From assembly GCA_009664345.1 (NCBI GenBank), contig CP043547.1, forward strand, positions 2,508,709 through 2,572,708: a stretch of DNA of 64,000 nt. Direction: 5' to 3'. Positions 9,413 to 18,662 of the stretch are shown piece by piece (the stretch's first letter is position 1; the number at the start of each line of letters is the position of its first letter). A program made the position numbers and the translations under genes. The stretch is from Planctomycetales bacterium 10988 (GTDB taxonomy: Bacteria > Planctomycetota > Planctomycetia > Pirellulales > Pb10988). The notes below the pieces were generated by a model that did not search any database, was not told where the DNA came from, and saw only the letters and a program-made list of their open reading frames with translations.

Positions 9413-9769
9413 TCAAAAGGGGGCATTGGGGAACTGATTCATGAGGAAGTCACTCGCCTCGGCGATCGAATGGAAATAGTTTTCCGTCTCATTCGTCGTG
9501 TCAGGCGAGAGAAAGACAGCCAACAGACGGTTCTTTCGCTTTGCGGGGTTGGATACCGAATGAATTTCAGCCGTTAGGCCATTCGGAAGTTGAACTTGAA
9601 GATTCATATAGCCAGGCTCAAAGACTTCCAAACTCACCTTACTGTTCGGCTCCTGTTCGAGCAACGTCAAAGCCAACGCTTGAAGCTGTTGAAATTCTTT
9701 AGCTATATCTCCAAAGTCAGGATGCCAATTTGGCTTTTGCCATTCTTTAGGTAATCCGGTTTGATTCAT
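9413..9769 (-). CDS. Hypothetical protein, 118 residues
   Basis: A soluble, acidic, Gln-rich protein without signal peptide or recognisable motif. It lies 33 bases downstream of the NADAR gene on the same strand, so the two are probably co-transcribed. No strong ribosome site precedes the ATG, which fits translational coupling. The pattern of alternating strands with a C-terminal amphipathic helix (EASDFLMNQF) suggests one compact alpha/beta domain. I do not recognise the family. Confidence 0.6.
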   Translation of the reverse strand: MNQTGLPKEWQKPNWHPDFGDIAKEFQQLQALALTLLEQEPNSKVSLEVFEPGYMNLQVQLPNGLTAEIHSVSNPAKRKNRLLAVFLSPDTTNETENYFHSIAEASDFLMNQFPNAPF

Positions 9770-9802
9770 GGCGGAAGTATTCGATGCGGCAACAAAATCA
9801 AT

Positions 9803-10348
9803 TTAAGAAGCGAGTTGAGTGCGAACATCCATTAAAGCGAAACCGAGGAGATTCTGTCCTCGCCAGGTTTTTGGATGGGCGGCCCGTTCGTCCGAGGCTT
9901 TCAAACCTATTCCCCAGATGCGGTCGTAAGGGCTGGCCTCGACGATTACTTTAGATTCAGTGGCGAGAAGAAATTCTCCAAACTCCTTGTGTTGTCGAAA
10001 CTTGGCAAGATTCCCATCGGTGACGATTTGACGGCGTTCCGCTTTCCATTTCCGATCATCGAAACCGCGAACTTTTCGCCCCAGGGCCTTGGCCGCTTTA
10101 GGAGTCCTCGCTTGGATGATCTTTTCGAAATGCTCTTCATCGCCGAATAAATCCGCCTTACAAGCCATCATCCAGTGTTCGGCGGTCGGATAGACGATGC
10201 CGCCGATTTCAAACGGAGCTTCAAACCATTGACTGAAACAAGATTTATTCGGCTTGCCATCTTTCGAAGGTTGATGCCCCCAGAAGAACAGATATTCAAA
10301 CGATTCCCCGTTTTCACACCGCTCGCGTAATTGATTCAAGTCCAGCAT
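9803..10348 (-). CDS. NADAR-family protein (YbiA-like N-glycosidase)
   Basis: The 181-residue product has the NADAR hallmarks: an N-terminal FFWG strand, CFSQWFEAPF (about 37), the YPTAEHWMMACKADLF helix (about 53-68) with the conserved Glu-His, and DRIWGIG (about 143) near the C terminus. Characterised members of this family hydrolyse the N-glycosidic bond of early riboflavin intermediates or of ADP-ribosylated guanine. Either could be the job here. Length is close to the E. coli protein plus a short N-terminal extension. It is the first gene of a probable two-gene unit with 9413-9769. Confidence 0.88.
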   Translation of the reverse strand: MLDLNQLRERCENGESFEYLFFWGHQPSKDGKPNKSCFSQWFEAPFEIGGIVYPTAEHWMMACKADLFGDEEHFEKIIQARTPKAAKALGRKVRGFDDRKWKAERRQIVTDGNLAKFRQHKEFGEFLLATESKVIVEASPYDRIWGIGLKASDERAAHPKTWRGQNLLGFALMDVRTQLAS

Positions 10349-10455
10349 GGAGCCTCTCCCAAAAGTTCCCTATTCATCAGAACACTCCCGATGGACAAGA
10401 AAACGGTTCGTTTGGTTCTCTGGATCTCCAACTTTTCCTCGGAATTTTCACCAAC

Positions 10456-10494
10456 AAAAAAAGGTACCCAAGCCCGAAGCCTGGATACCTTTTT
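10456..10494. terminator. Intrinsic terminator after the DUF3467 gene
   Basis: AAAAAGGTACCCAAGC and GCCTGGATACCTTTTT form a long stem with one mismatch and one bulge around a short loop. Runs of A and T on the two sides allow action on either strand. It lies 30 bases beyond the stop at 10526. Confidence 0.85.
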
Positions 10495-10525
10495 CAATGA
10501 TCGTCTCTCTTCGCCAGCAAAATAC

Positions 10526-10888
10526 TTAGCTGGAGGAGCTGCTACCCGGTTGCGATTGAACACGCTTGCGGATGTCGGTTTCCAAAATTCCGAAGGCTTG
10601 CTCATGACGTTGAATGGTCATGTGCAAAGCGGCCAACATGCGCTTGGCGGTATAATAGTTCAAAATGACACGTTGTTTGACAGCGACCGGACCGGCAGGA
10701 ACGCCAGCGGGCGAAGCATTCAAGCCCAAATCGAGGATCACCTCTTCCGGGGTTCCCGTGACGCGGCAGAAGTTGGCATAGCAGCTAATGGCTTGGGCAT
10801 CGTCCAATTCCAACTGGGGACGATCTTGGCCCTGACCACCAGCGGCTTGGGCGGATACATTCGGGGTGCTTGGCTTGTCAGCGGACAT
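10526..10888 (-). CDS. DUF3467 domain protein
   Basis: AGGAGATTGAAG directly precedes the ATG at 10888, giving 120 residues; longer upstream reading is not supported. After a disordered Gln/Gly-rich N terminus the protein has the DUF3467 core: a strand with DDAQAISCYANFCRVTGT, then EEVILDLGLNA, then VAVKQRVILNYYTAKRMLAALHMTI, and a Ser-rich tail. DUF3467 proteins are small bacterial cytoplasmic proteins of unknown function, common in planctomycetes. The gene stands alone, divergent from the esterase at 11305, with its own terminator. Confidence 0.85.
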   Translation of the reverse strand: MSADKPSTPNVSAQAAGGQGQDRPQLELDDAQAISCYANFCRVTGTPEEVILDLGLNASPAGVPAGPVAVKQRVILNYYTAKRMLAALHMTIQRHEQAFGILETDIRKRVQSQPGSSSSS

Positions 10889-11304
10889 CTTCAATCTCCT
10901 AGGCGTTCCTTCTGTTAGGAACTCAAGAACAACTCTTAGTGGTTGGACAAAACAAGCGGGACATGCACCATTTCTAGGCGTTTTCCAGCTGTCTCCCAAG
11001 TTTTGGCCACAGGCTCTTTATCGAAAGGTCGTTTGGTTGATTCATTCAAAGCGATTGCCTACTCATCAAATCCTTGAATGAGCAATCTCTATCCTATCGA
11101 ATCCCCCCCCGACTCGCCAAGGGTTATTCGCCTTCTTCGTGAGATTCTCATAAATCTTTCGAAACCTTGATCTTGTTAACTAGGTAAATCCAAAAGGCTT
11201 ACCTATCTCCCTGCTTCTTGAGATATCCGCATTTGAAATTTAGACTCATGGTTTACTCGACACCTTCGAAATTACCCCCCTTTGTCCCTCCAGGAGAATT
11301 CTCC
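10889..11304. other. Divergent intergenic region, 416 bases
   Basis: It lies between two divergently transcribed genes (DUF3467 to the left, esterase to the right) and should hold both promoters. A C8 tract lies at 11103-11110. I see no gene, RNA or clear repeat in it. Confidence 0.5.
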
Positions 11305-12522
11305 ATGTTCCGACGTCCTTCTTTCGTTCACTCTCTGTTGCTGATGAGTGGCGTTTGTTTATACCTTTTCAATACTCCCGGCCACGCCCAGCAGCCATCT
11401 TTGATGGATCGGCTCGATGTCAATAAAGACGGAGTGCTGACCTTGGAGGAGTTCCCCCCGGCGTTTCAAGAAAGTTTTCCGGCTTTCGATCTCAACCAAG
11501 ATGGAAAAATCACCATGGAGGAAGGGCAAAAGGTACTTCGTCAGCAGCAAGCTCGCCGAAAGCAGATGGAAGCGAAACAGACAGAAGAGCAAAAAACCGC
11601 CGAACAACCGGGAAGAAACCGAAGGCAACAACCAGCCCAACGCGGCCGGGCGAATCTACGCAATATTGAACTGATTGAAAATCTAGATTACATCGGAGAT
11701 GGCAACCGGCGGCAAATGTTGGACCTGTTGCTTCCTGAAGAACGAGCGACCGAAGACCCGCTTCCGGTGATTGTTTTTATCCATGGCGGCGGCTGGCAAG
11801 GAGGCAATAAGGAGTCGGCTCACGGACGACTCTCAACGTATGTAAGAAGTGGTCATTATGCGGCTGCCTCATTTGGCTATCGGCTGACGAATGAAACCCA
11901 TTGGCCTTCGCAACTCCATGACTGTCAGGCTGCCCTGCGTTGGCTAAAAGCACATGCCAAAAAGTACAATTTGGATGCTGACAAGATCGGCATCATGGGG
12001 GCATCGGCCGGCGGGCACTTGGTCGCGTTGCTCGGAACTTCGCAGGATGCACCTGAATTGACGGGAAAACTTGGACCGTACATCGATCAATCGGTGACCG
12101 TTCAATGTGTGGTCGATTTCTGCGGCCCGGCGAATTTTGTTCCTTTTGTGGAGGGAATCATCAAAAGCGGACGCCCTTCGACTCCTGACAACGCCTTGAC
12201 AAAGTTCTTTGGAGGACCCATCGAAGAAAAAATGGATGTTGCAAAAGAGGCGTCTCCGCAAACGTATATTACTGCCGCAGACCCGCCGATCATGATTGTC
12301 CATGGAACCAAAGACCATCTCGTTCCCTTCGATCAATCAGTTCAATTTCATGCGGCCCTTAAAGACGCCGGAATTGAAACTTATTTAATTACCAATGAAG
12401 GTGGCGGACATGGAAACGCTGTCACTCCAGAGCTTCAAGAAATGCTTACAAACTTTTTTGACAAACATCTTCGCGGAAAAGAAGTCCAATTAGAATCTAA
12501 AACTTTTCAAGTCTCAAACTAA
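11305..12522 (+). CDS. Exported EF-hand/alpha-beta hydrolase fusion (BD-FAE-like esterase)
   Basis: The ATG at 11305 is preceded by CAGGAGAATTCTCC, giving 405 residues. Order of parts: a signal peptide (about 1-28, ending GHAQQ), two EF-hand loops (DVNKDGVLTLEE about 39-50, DLNQDGKITMEE about 63-74), a charged Gln/Lys/Arg linker, then an alpha/beta hydrolase. The hydrolase shows FIHGGGWQGGN (oxyanion loop, about 160), the nucleophile elbow GASAGGH (about 233) and HGTKDHLVPF (acid, about 335), with a His in GGGHGN (about 367). This set is typical of BD-FAE-type carbohydrate esterases. It probably removes ester groups from extracellular polysaccharide in a calcium-modulated way. That combination is common in planctomycetes; the substrate is unknown. 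Confidence 0.88.
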   Translation: MFRRPSFVHSLLLMSGVCLYLFNTPGHAQQPSLMDRLDVNKDGVLTLEEFPPAFQESFPAFDLNQDGKITMEEGQKVLRQQQARRKQMEAKQTEEQKTAEQPGRNRRQQPAQRGRANLRNIELIENLDYIGDGNRRQMLDLLLPEERATEDPLPVIVFIHGGGWQGGNKESAHGRLSTYVRSGHYAAASFGYRLTNETHWPSQLHDCQAALRWLKAHAKKYNLDADKIGIMGASAGGHLVALLGTSQDAPELTGKLGPYIDQSVTVQCVVDFCGPANFVPFVEGIIKSGRPSTPDNALTKFFGGPIEEKMDVAKEASPQTYITAADPPIMIVHGTKDHLVPFDQSVQFHAALKDAGIETYLITNEGGGHGNAVTPELQEMLTNFFDKHLRGKEVQLESKTFQVSN

Positions 12523-12561
12523 CCATTAAATTAAAGTAGAAAAGATTTCTATTTAAAAAAC

Positions 12562-12600
12562 AAAAGGCTTTGACACTTTAAAGAGGTGCCAAAGCCTTTT
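12562..12600. terminator. Bidirectional intrinsic terminator
   Basis: AAAAGGCTTTGACAC (12562-12576) pairs with GTGCCAAAGCCTTTT (12586-12600) apart from one A/C mismatch. T runs follow on both strands. It serves the convergent genes ending at 12522 and 12647. Confidence 0.9.
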
Positions 12601-12646
12601 TTATATAATTAACTTTATAGAAAAATTTATTAGACGAGAACAATCT

Positions 12647-14227
12647 TTACGTTTGGTCAAATTGTTCAATTGCTTGAGCCATGCGTTCGAAGACAGGTGC
12701 CCAATCATCGTATTTCTCTTGACGAAAAAGTCGCAAGTTTCGGTACCAATGTGAATCGTTCGGTTCTAAATACCATCGCCAATCGGGAACCGTCGTCAAC
12801 GGCAAAAAGGCCCGAGCGTGCAAGGCCCCGGCGACATGGTTGATCGCGGTATCGGCGGAGATCACGAGGTCAAGATGCTGCATGACCGCGGAGCTATCCA
12901 TAAAGGCCCCGCCGGAAGCGTCCATCTCTTCATAGTGAAGCAGTGAACTATTTTCCTGAAAAGCGGCGACTTGTTCGGTCCCCTCCCCTTTTTGCAAGCT
13001 AATGAGCTGACAACCGGGGATATCGGCAATGCGTTTGAAATAGGAAAGCGGGATCGATCGCGATTGATCCGCCGGATAGGCCCGATCGCCCTTCCAAGCG
13101 ATCCCCACGCGAAACCGCTCTTTGGGTGGAAGCCGCTTCCCCCAGGCTTCGACTCTTTCAGGATCGGCATGAAGATAGGGTTGCGGTTCGGCCTTCCAAT
13201 GGGAATCAATGTTAAACACTTGCCCCGAACTTAACAGTGGAAAGTAATAATCAAATGGTGGAAGTTGTTCATCTCGACCGAGGACTTGATCCACTCCATC
13301 ACAACTCGACAATAAACTTTTTAAAGGTTTCTGACACTGAAAGATTGTGCGGCAACCGTATTGATCTTTTAAAGGTTTGATAAATCGGGCGAATTGAATC
13401 GTATCTCCGAAACCTTGTTCCGCGATGATCAATAAAGTCTTGTCTTGAAGATCCTGACCCTCCCAAACGCGATGGGCTTGGGCGGCAGGCGTCGGATTTT
13501 TTCTACCACTGGGGCGATACTCGTATTGTTCCCAACCTTCTTCAAATTTTTCTTGGACCAACAAAGTCATCGAAAGATGAAAGTGAACTTCCTTCGCCTC
13601 GGGTTTAAGTTCGATCGCCTGACGGAAAGACTCTTCTGCCTCTGGAAGTTTGCCTTGACGATGTTGAAGGATTCCTAAATTGCTATGGAATTGCGGATTG
13701 TGAGGCGATTGCGAAACGGCCTGATTCAGGTAAGGATCGGCTTCGTCAAAGCGGTTGCTTTCTTGCAAGAGATTGCCGAGTTGGCATTGCAATTCAGGAT
13801 TATCGGGGGCTTGCTGAATACCATTTTTGTAGATTTCCACGGCCTTATCGACATCGCCGGCCTTTCGCAAACTGTTCGCCCAAGCTCGTTGCAACGGCCA
13901 GTAACTGGGCTGAATGCGGACGGCTTGCGCATAAAATCGGGCGGAATCTTCAAACTTCCCTTGCGTGAAATGCAAAGCTCCCAGGTTGGCCCAAGCTTCG
14001 ACCGACTGCGGACTGAAGTTCACCACTTGTTTAAAACAATCAATCGCGGCATTCGGTTGCTCGGCTTTGTGGGCAATCCAAGCCAATTGCCGCCAAGCTT
14101 CGGGATGCTTGGGATGGGTCGAGAGGACCTCCCGCACCAATTTTTCGGCTTGATGAAACCGTTCCGCTTGAAAGGCTTGCTTCGCCTGATCGAGTTTCCA
14201 AGCTACCTCATCCATTCCATTCGCCAC
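12647..14227 (-). CDS. TPR protein with C-terminal glycosyltransferase-9-like domain
   Basis: This 526-residue cytoplasmic protein starts at GTG with AAGGG eight bases upstream. Residues 5-225 form about six tetratricopeptide repeats (for example PEAWRQLAWIAHKAEQPNAA and VEAWANLGALHFTQGK). The rest has the GT-B fold seen in ADP-heptose:LPS transferases: LLIIAEQGFGDTIQF (about 266), VGIAWKGD (about 372), and a C-terminal DLVISADTAINHVAGAL (about 453), the nucleotide-sugar loop. TPR plus GT9-like proteins are widespread in bacteria and are thought to modify proteins or surface glycans. No target gene is adjacent. The fold is well supported; the donor and acceptor are unknown. Confidence 0.87.
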   Translation of the reverse strand: MANGMDEVAWKLDQAKQAFQAERFHQAEKLVREVLSTHPKHPEAWRQLAWIAHKAEQPNAAIDCFKQVVNFSPQSVEAWANLGALHFTQGKFEDSARFYAQAVRIQPSYWPLQRAWANSLRKAGDVDKAVEIYKNGIQQAPDNPELQCQLGNLLQESNRFDEADPYLNQAVSQSPHNPQFHSNLGILQHRQGKLPEAEESFRQAIELKPEAKEVHFHLSMTLLVQEKFEEGWEQYEYRPSGRKNPTPAAQAHRVWEGQDLQDKTLLIIAEQGFGDTIQFARFIKPLKDQYGCRTIFQCQKPLKSLLSSCDGVDQVLGRDEQLPPFDYYFPLLSSGQVFNIDSHWKAEPQPYLHADPERVEAWGKRLPPKERFRVGIAWKGDRAYPADQSRSIPLSYFKRIADIPGCQLISLQKGEGTEQVAAFQENSSLLHYEEMDASGGAFMDSSAVMQHLDLVISADTAINHVAGALHARAFLPLTTVPDWRWYLEPNDSHWYRNLRLFRQEKYDDWAPVFERMAQAIEQFDQT

Positions 14228-14391
14228 GACATTTCCCTTTAAATAACGTAAAGATTGGCTTTCTTCCCTCTATGAGAACGCAAACAAGCCCGGTCTTTCC
14301 ACTTTGTTTAATATAAGGTGCATCCGCCCTGGTCATAAGCATTAACGAATGGAGGTACTTTTGCAACTCAATCATTTTCTATGTTCACAAA

Positions 14392-14429
14392 AAAACCGTA
14401 ACTCCTGGATGAACAAGAGCTACGGTTTT
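14392..14429 (-). terminator. Intrinsic terminator of tRNA-Ser
   Basis: AAAACCGTA with ACTC (14392-14404) pairs with GAGC and TACGGTTTT (14417-14429). On the minus strand it is followed by TTTTTTTGTG, eleven bases beyond the tRNA 3' end. Confidence 0.85.
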
Positions 14430-14439
14430 GATCGAGAGG

Positions 14440-14521
14440 CGGAGGACACGGGATTCGAACCCGCAACCCCGTGAAGGGCAACTGATTTCGAGTCAGCCTG
14501 CTAGCCGTTCGCTTATCCTCC
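14440..14521 (-). tRNA. tRNA-Ser (anticodon CGA)
   Basis: Read on the minus strand it begins GGAGGAT and ends GTCCTCC plus discriminator G, a seven-pair acceptor stem with one G-U. The anticodon arm CTGACTCGAAATCAG has CGA at the centre, reading UCG. A long variable arm (TTGCCCTTCACGGGGTTG) marks class II serine tRNA, and the T arm CGGGTTCGAATCCCG is standard. CCA is not encoded. Confidence 0.95.
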
Positions 14522-14647
14522 GGCTGTGATGCGAATTTTCGCACCGTTTCGTTTTTGAAGAAGTTCGATTTTAACGTAGAGGGCGATTTTGAGCAAGCGA
14601 CAGAGCGGGGAATTTGCCGGCTTCCTGGCTGCTGCTCGTTTGACTTC

Positions 14648-15940
14648 TTACTCGGATAGAGAGGTTTCTTGCTCTTCGGGTTCGCGTTGTTGCAGACAAC
14701 GGCTGATTTGGCGGACGGCTTGGCGGAGACGATGTTCATTTTCGACCAAGGCCAAACGGAGATACCCTTCGCCAACGGGACCGAAAGCTCCGCCGGGACT
14801 GACCGCGACGTTGGCTTCTCGCAGGAGGAACATCGCAAAGTCAATCGACTTCATCCGCTGTTGCCAGCTTTCTGGATATTTCGCCCAAACAAACATGCCC
14901 GCTCGCGGCGTTTCGACTTCCCATCCGATACGGCGGAGGGCCGAACAAAGAATATCACGGCGATGTTGATAGATCATCGATTGCTCTTTGACACCATCTT
15001 CGCCATGTCGCAAGGCCATGATCGCGGCGACTTGCACCGGAAGGAACATGCCGTAATCGTAATAACCTTTGATCGTCGCCAGCGAGCGGCAGATTTCCGA
15101 ATTTCCAGCACAGAACCCAACCCGCCAACCAGCCATATTGTAGCCTTTGCTCATCGTCGTAAATTCGACGGCGATCTCTTTGGCACCGGGCACCGAGAGA
15201 ATACTCGGCGGCTGATAGCCATCGAAACCGATATCGGCATAGGCAAAGTCATGTACAATCAAGAAGCCGAAGCGTTTGGCAATCGCGATCAATTCTACGA
15301 AAAATTCCGAATCGACCGTGGCACTGGATGGGTTATGCGGGAAGTTCACCACCAGCAATTTGGGCTTTGGATAAAGCTGTTCGCAGGTGTAAACGATGTT
15401 TCTGAGGAACTTCTTTTCATCCGAAACATCAAGCGAAATCACATTCGCCGACGCCAGAGCCAAGGCATGGACATGAATCGGAAACGAAGGAGCCGGCACA
15501 ATCGCGGTATCGCCAGGGCCGAGCAAGGCCAAACAAAGGTGACTAAAGCCTTCTTTCGAACCCAAACAGGCGACAACTTCCGCTTCGGAATCGAGTTGGA
15601 CGCCGTACTTCCAAGAATACTTATGAGCGACTTCGCGGCGGAGATGTGGAATCCCGATGCTATGGCTATAGCCGTGGCTTTTGAGGTCTTCAGCGGTTTG
15701 GGCGAGCTTTTCGATCACCCAATCTTGCGGAGGATCGCTCGGATTTCCCATTCCCAAGTCAATGACATCATCACCGGATCGCCGCTTCTCCATCTTTAGG
15801 GCATTGATGCGTCCAAAGAGATAGGGAGGAAGTCGCAGCAGACGATCGGCAACGTCGATCTTGAACTGCGGACCTTGGTCATAGACCATCTCCGGGGGGG
15901 GGATGATATCACCACGTTTGGTCGTCTCCGGCTCAGTCAT
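14648..15940 (-). CDS. PLP-dependent aminotransferase, class I/II (AlaC-like)
   Basis: The 430-residue enzyme is cytoplasmic. Motifs in order: [12 protein letters not shown] (substrate loop, about 60), [14 protein letters not shown] (about 92), NFPHNPSSA (about 200), [12 protein letters not shown] (Asp and Tyr to the PLP, about 232) and the Schiff-base lysine in [13 protein letters not shown] (about 264). A conserved Arg near [10 protein letters not shown] binds the substrate carboxylate. The pattern is that of alanine transaminase AlaC and methionine or LL-diaminopimelate aminotransferases. AlaC-like alanine formation is the best guess from these motifs; the neighbours give no pathway clue. 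A G9 tract at 15894-15902 falls in its 5' end (three Pro codons). The gene follows tRNA-Ser on the same strand. Confidence 0.9.
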   Translation of the reverse strand: MTEPETTKRGDIIPPPEMVYDQGPQFKIDVADRLLRLPPYLFGRINALKMEKRRSGDDVIDLGMGNPSDPPQDWVIEKLAQTAEDLKSHGYSHSIGIPHLRREVAHKYSWKYGVQLDSEAEVVACLGSKEGFSHLCLALLGPGDTAIVPAPSFPIHVHALALASANVISLDVSDEKKFLRNIVYTCEQLYPKPKLLVVNFPHNPSSATVDSEFFVELIAIAKRFGFLIVHDFAYADIGFDGYQPPSILSVPGAKEIAVEFTTMSKGYNMAGWRVGFCAGNSEICRSLATIKGYYDYGMFLPVQVAAIMALRHGEDGVKEQSMIYQHRRDILCSALRRIGWEVETPRAGMFVWAKYPESWQQRMKSIDFAMFLLREANVAVSPGGAFGPVGEGYLRLALVENEHRLRQAVRQISRCLQQREPEEQETSLSE

Positions 15941-16280
15941 GAAACTTTACTCACTTAACCGCGGGTGGGGTGCGAGAAGGTGACAATCGAACTCCGCGTA
16001 GTCTGTCAATTGTCTGTAGAAGGTAGAACAAATCGAGGAACGAATCTCTGCCTGAAAGAGAATCAATTCCCGTTCGATTTAGCCTTTATTCTTTCGCTAG
16101 AAGGTCTTGATGAAAAGCCCCCTTTCCCCTTCCCACAAGAATTTTTTCCGCTTCGTTTCGCGAAGCTCGTGAGAAGTTCAAGGAGGGGGCCATTGCAGAC
16201 AACTTTCTAGACGGGAAACAGACAATTCGCACTTCGGAAAGGTTCTCGACTTGAGCAACTTTTCCAAGCGTGGAGTTCCA
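15941..16280. other. Intergenic region, 340 bases
   Basis: It holds a small perfect hairpin, GCTTCG/CGAAGC (16150-16166), without a T run on the minus strand. I see no coding frame with family likeness. Confidence 0.45.
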
Positions 16281-16571
16281 TCAACGGAAGTATTGCATCT
16301 GACCAGGAAGACGTTGCGAAGCGGGGATCGTCCACAAGGTCATTTCATTACAGACAAAGCCGCAAAAGCAGAAGAGACCCGCGACACCAACCGTAAAACC
16401 GACGCCGACCAGGGCGTTCGCCAGGGTCAAACTTCGCGTATAGGCAAAGAGAAAAGAGAATGCCAAGAGAAACGTGCATAACTCTTGCATGGTAAATTGC
16501 CAGCGTGCCAAGGTCTCTGGACGGATTCTAAAGACCAGACGCGATCGCCGAGGGGGACTGAGATCTCTCAT
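16281..16571 (-). CDS. Small membrane protein, 96 residues
   Basis: The ATG at 16571 has GGAG eight bases upstream; a longer reading to 16610 is possible. After a basic N terminus (RRSRLVFRIRPE) come two predicted membrane helices, about residues 33-50 and 54-78, the second rich in Gly and Cys. The charge pattern predicts the N terminus inside. I do not recognise a family. Hydrophobic composition and the ribosome site argue for a real gene, but there is no other support. Confidence 0.5.
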   Translation of the reverse strand: MRDLSPPRRSRLVFRIRPETLARWQFTMQELCTFLLAFSFLFAYTRSLTLANALVGVGFTVGVAGLFCFCGFVCNEMTLWTIPASQRLPGQMQYFR

Positions 16572-16893
16572 ATCCTGACTCCGATAGTTCCAGCGTGTGA
16601 TGAGAAGCAACGATCAAGAATGGTTGCCTGATTGATCGTGTTCCCAGAAGTAAAATGAAATCAGAGAAGAATCCTTTCCGCTTGGATTGTCCGCCTCGCA
16701 CCAAGGGAAATTGCACTCGAAAAGGTTCTCGCCGGTTTTTGTGAATGACAGGAAGTCACTCAAACCCACCTATTCAAAATAACCTCTCTAATCGTCGTAT
16801 ACCATCAAATTTTCGAGAGTGTGGTAAAAAGTAAAATGGAGAGTCACCCAAATTCAGGATTCCCTAGATCGATAAGATTTTGACCACTAGCTC
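16572..16893. other. Intergenic region, 322 bases
   Basis: It should contain the promoter of the small membrane protein gene. It also holds the second MITE-like element at its right end. Otherwise nothing recognised. Confidence 0.45.
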
Positions 16894-16895
16894 TT
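16815..16895 (+). repeat. Short MITE-like element, copy 2
   Basis: Ends GTGGTAAAAA (16821-16830) and TTTTGACCAC (16878-16887), with AGAG and AGCTCTT outside. It aligns over its length with the reverse complement of 7162-7243. It abuts the stop codon of the HflX gene, as copy 1 abuts the BON stop. Confidence 0.55.
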
Positions 16896-18273
16896 AAAAT
16901 TCACCTTCTTCCTTGTTCGTCTCGGCAGCATGTCCGTTGTTGCCATTCGTTTCATGGGTCGCATGGTCCGCCGGATGTCCATTCGTAAGAGAACGATAAT
17001 GGATCTTTTCTGCCTCCCGCTCGACAGGTCCGATGAATTCCTTAGGAATGCGACAATGAATCCGTGCCGTGGATTCGTCATATTGCTTGGAGAGGACTTC
17101 GCCTTTGTCCGCCAAATAAGCAATTAACCGACCATTTTCAATCGGAGCCTCGACATCGAGTTCCAGAAAATCGCGACTTAACGCCTCACTGACACAGAAC
17201 GCCAATTCTTGAATCCCCTCGCCTGCTTTGGCACTGATGAAGACCCCTTGTGGATAACGGTTCTTCAAATTGGCCCGCGTGGCGGGGTCTTCGATTGCAT
17301 CGAGTTTATTCAGGACCAACAGGGTCTTTTTCTCTTCGATGCCTAAATCTTTCAACACTTGATTCACCGCAGCGATCTGCTCATCCGCCGTGGGACTACT
17401 AACATCCACCACATGCAAGAGCAGGTCCGCTTGAATGGTTTCTTCCAGCGTTGCCTCGAAGCTCGCAATCAAATGGTGAGGCAAATCGCGGATGAATCCG
17501 ACGGTATCACTCAAAAGCACCGGACCCCAACCGGGGAGATGCCATCTTCGCGTCTTGGTGACCAGCGTAGTAAAGAGCTTGTCTTTTGCCTCCGCTTCGC
17601 TATCGGTCAGCGTATTCAACAGCGTACTCTTGCCGGCATTGGTATATCCGACCAAAGAAACCGTCAAATGCCCACGTCGACCTTCAATTTGCCGTCCCTT
17701 CCGGCGTAAAATACCATCGAGACTCGTCTTCAATTGATGGATTCGCCTTTCGACTAACCGGCGATCGACTTCAAGTTGCTTTTCCCCAGGCCCACGCATC
17801 CCGATTCCCATCTTCAAACGAGACAAGTGAGTCCACATTCGTTTCAAACGGGGCAAGGAATATTGCAACTGTGCCAGTTCGACGGCCAGCCGGGCTTCAT
17901 GCGTTTGAGCCCGATTCGCAAAGATATCCAAAATCAATTCGGTTCGATCGAGAACCTTCACGCCAATCGCTTTTTCCAAGTTCCGTACCTGGGCAGGTCC
18001 CAGGTCATTATCGAAGATCACACAATCCGCATCCTGGCCTTCGACCATGAGCTTCAGTTCGTCAACCTTCCCTTTTCCGATATAGGTCGTCTTGTCGGGT
18101 GTTTCGCGTCGTTGCAGGAGTTCATCCACAACGATGGCCCCAGCGGTTTTCGCCAGTCCGGCCAGTTCTAGTAAGGGCTCGTCTTCGTCACGTTTGGAGG
18201 ATTGAGGAAGTAATACCCCCACCAGCACCACTTGCTCATGGAGGACGCGATCTTTACGGTCAATACTATTCAC
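16894..18273 (-). CDS. hflX: GTPase HflX
   Basis: The 459-residue product shows the HflX N-terminal domain (YIGKGKVDELK about 68, VIFDNDLGPAQVRNLE about 87) and the coiled linker with the hallmark MGIGMRGPGEKQLE near 160. The GTPase domain follows: G1 GYTNAGKST (about 212), G2 TLVTKTRRW, G3 SDTVGFI (about 255) and G4 NKLD (about 331). HflX binds ribosomes, splits stalled 70S particles under stress and hydrolyses GTP. The start is GTG with AAGGAG about 12 bases upstream. A low-complexity, Asn/His-rich tail of about 35 residues follows the core. A single-gene unit followed by a MITE-like repeat. Confidence 0.95.
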   Translation of the reverse strand: MNSIDRKDRVLHEQVVLVGVLLPQSSKRDEDEPLLELAGLAKTAGAIVVDELLQRRETPDKTTYIGKGKVDELKLMVEGQDADCVIFDNDLGPAQVRNLEKAIGVKVLDRTELILDIFANRAQTHEARLAVELAQLQYSLPRLKRMWTHLSRLKMGIGMRGPGEKQLEVDRRLVERRIHQLKTSLDGILRRKGRQIEGRRGHLTVSLVGYTNAGKSTLLNTLTDSEAEAKDKLFTTLVTKTRRWHLPGWGPVLLSDTVGFIRDLPHHLIASFEATLEETIQADLLLHVVDVSSPTADEQIAAVNQVLKDLGIEEKKTLLVLNKLDAIEDPATRANLKNRYPQGVFISAKAGEGIQELAFCVSEALSRDFLELDVEAPIENGRLIAYLADKGEVLSKQYDESTARIHCRIPKEFIGPVEREAEKIHYRSLTNGHPADHATHETNGNNGHAAETNKEEGEF

Positions 18274-18662
18274 GATCCGGGGGGTCTCCTTTCAAGGTCA
18301 TCTTCATGAGGCAAAGTAGGATCGTCTTTTGCAGCAGTTTTCTCCTTTACCTTGTCATTATAAATTTCCCGGCTCCTGCTGACGAGCTATTTTTTGCCTT
18401 TTCAACCGCACTTCTTTGGCAAAAACTCAAAAGAAAGCCCGATTTCATTGTTTGATTATTTTAAATATTCGTTGATTCAGAGCGAATCGTGTTCACTTTC
18501 GGACGATCGGGAACGCCATATTGTAGACGATTGGTCTACCATTTGCTAGGAGTGAACTTTTCTGGGCAGGAAATTCAATCGGTAGGGAGCAAGACAAGGG
18601 AATCTCACCCAAAGTTCACTACGCTTGAAGCATTTGCCGGGAAGAAAATACGTCGGCTGCGA
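18274..18662. other. Intergenic region, 389 bases
   Basis: Upstream of hflX and downstream of the membrane protein gene at 18663. I see no gene-like frame, no tRNA and no clear terminator. Confidence 0.4.
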
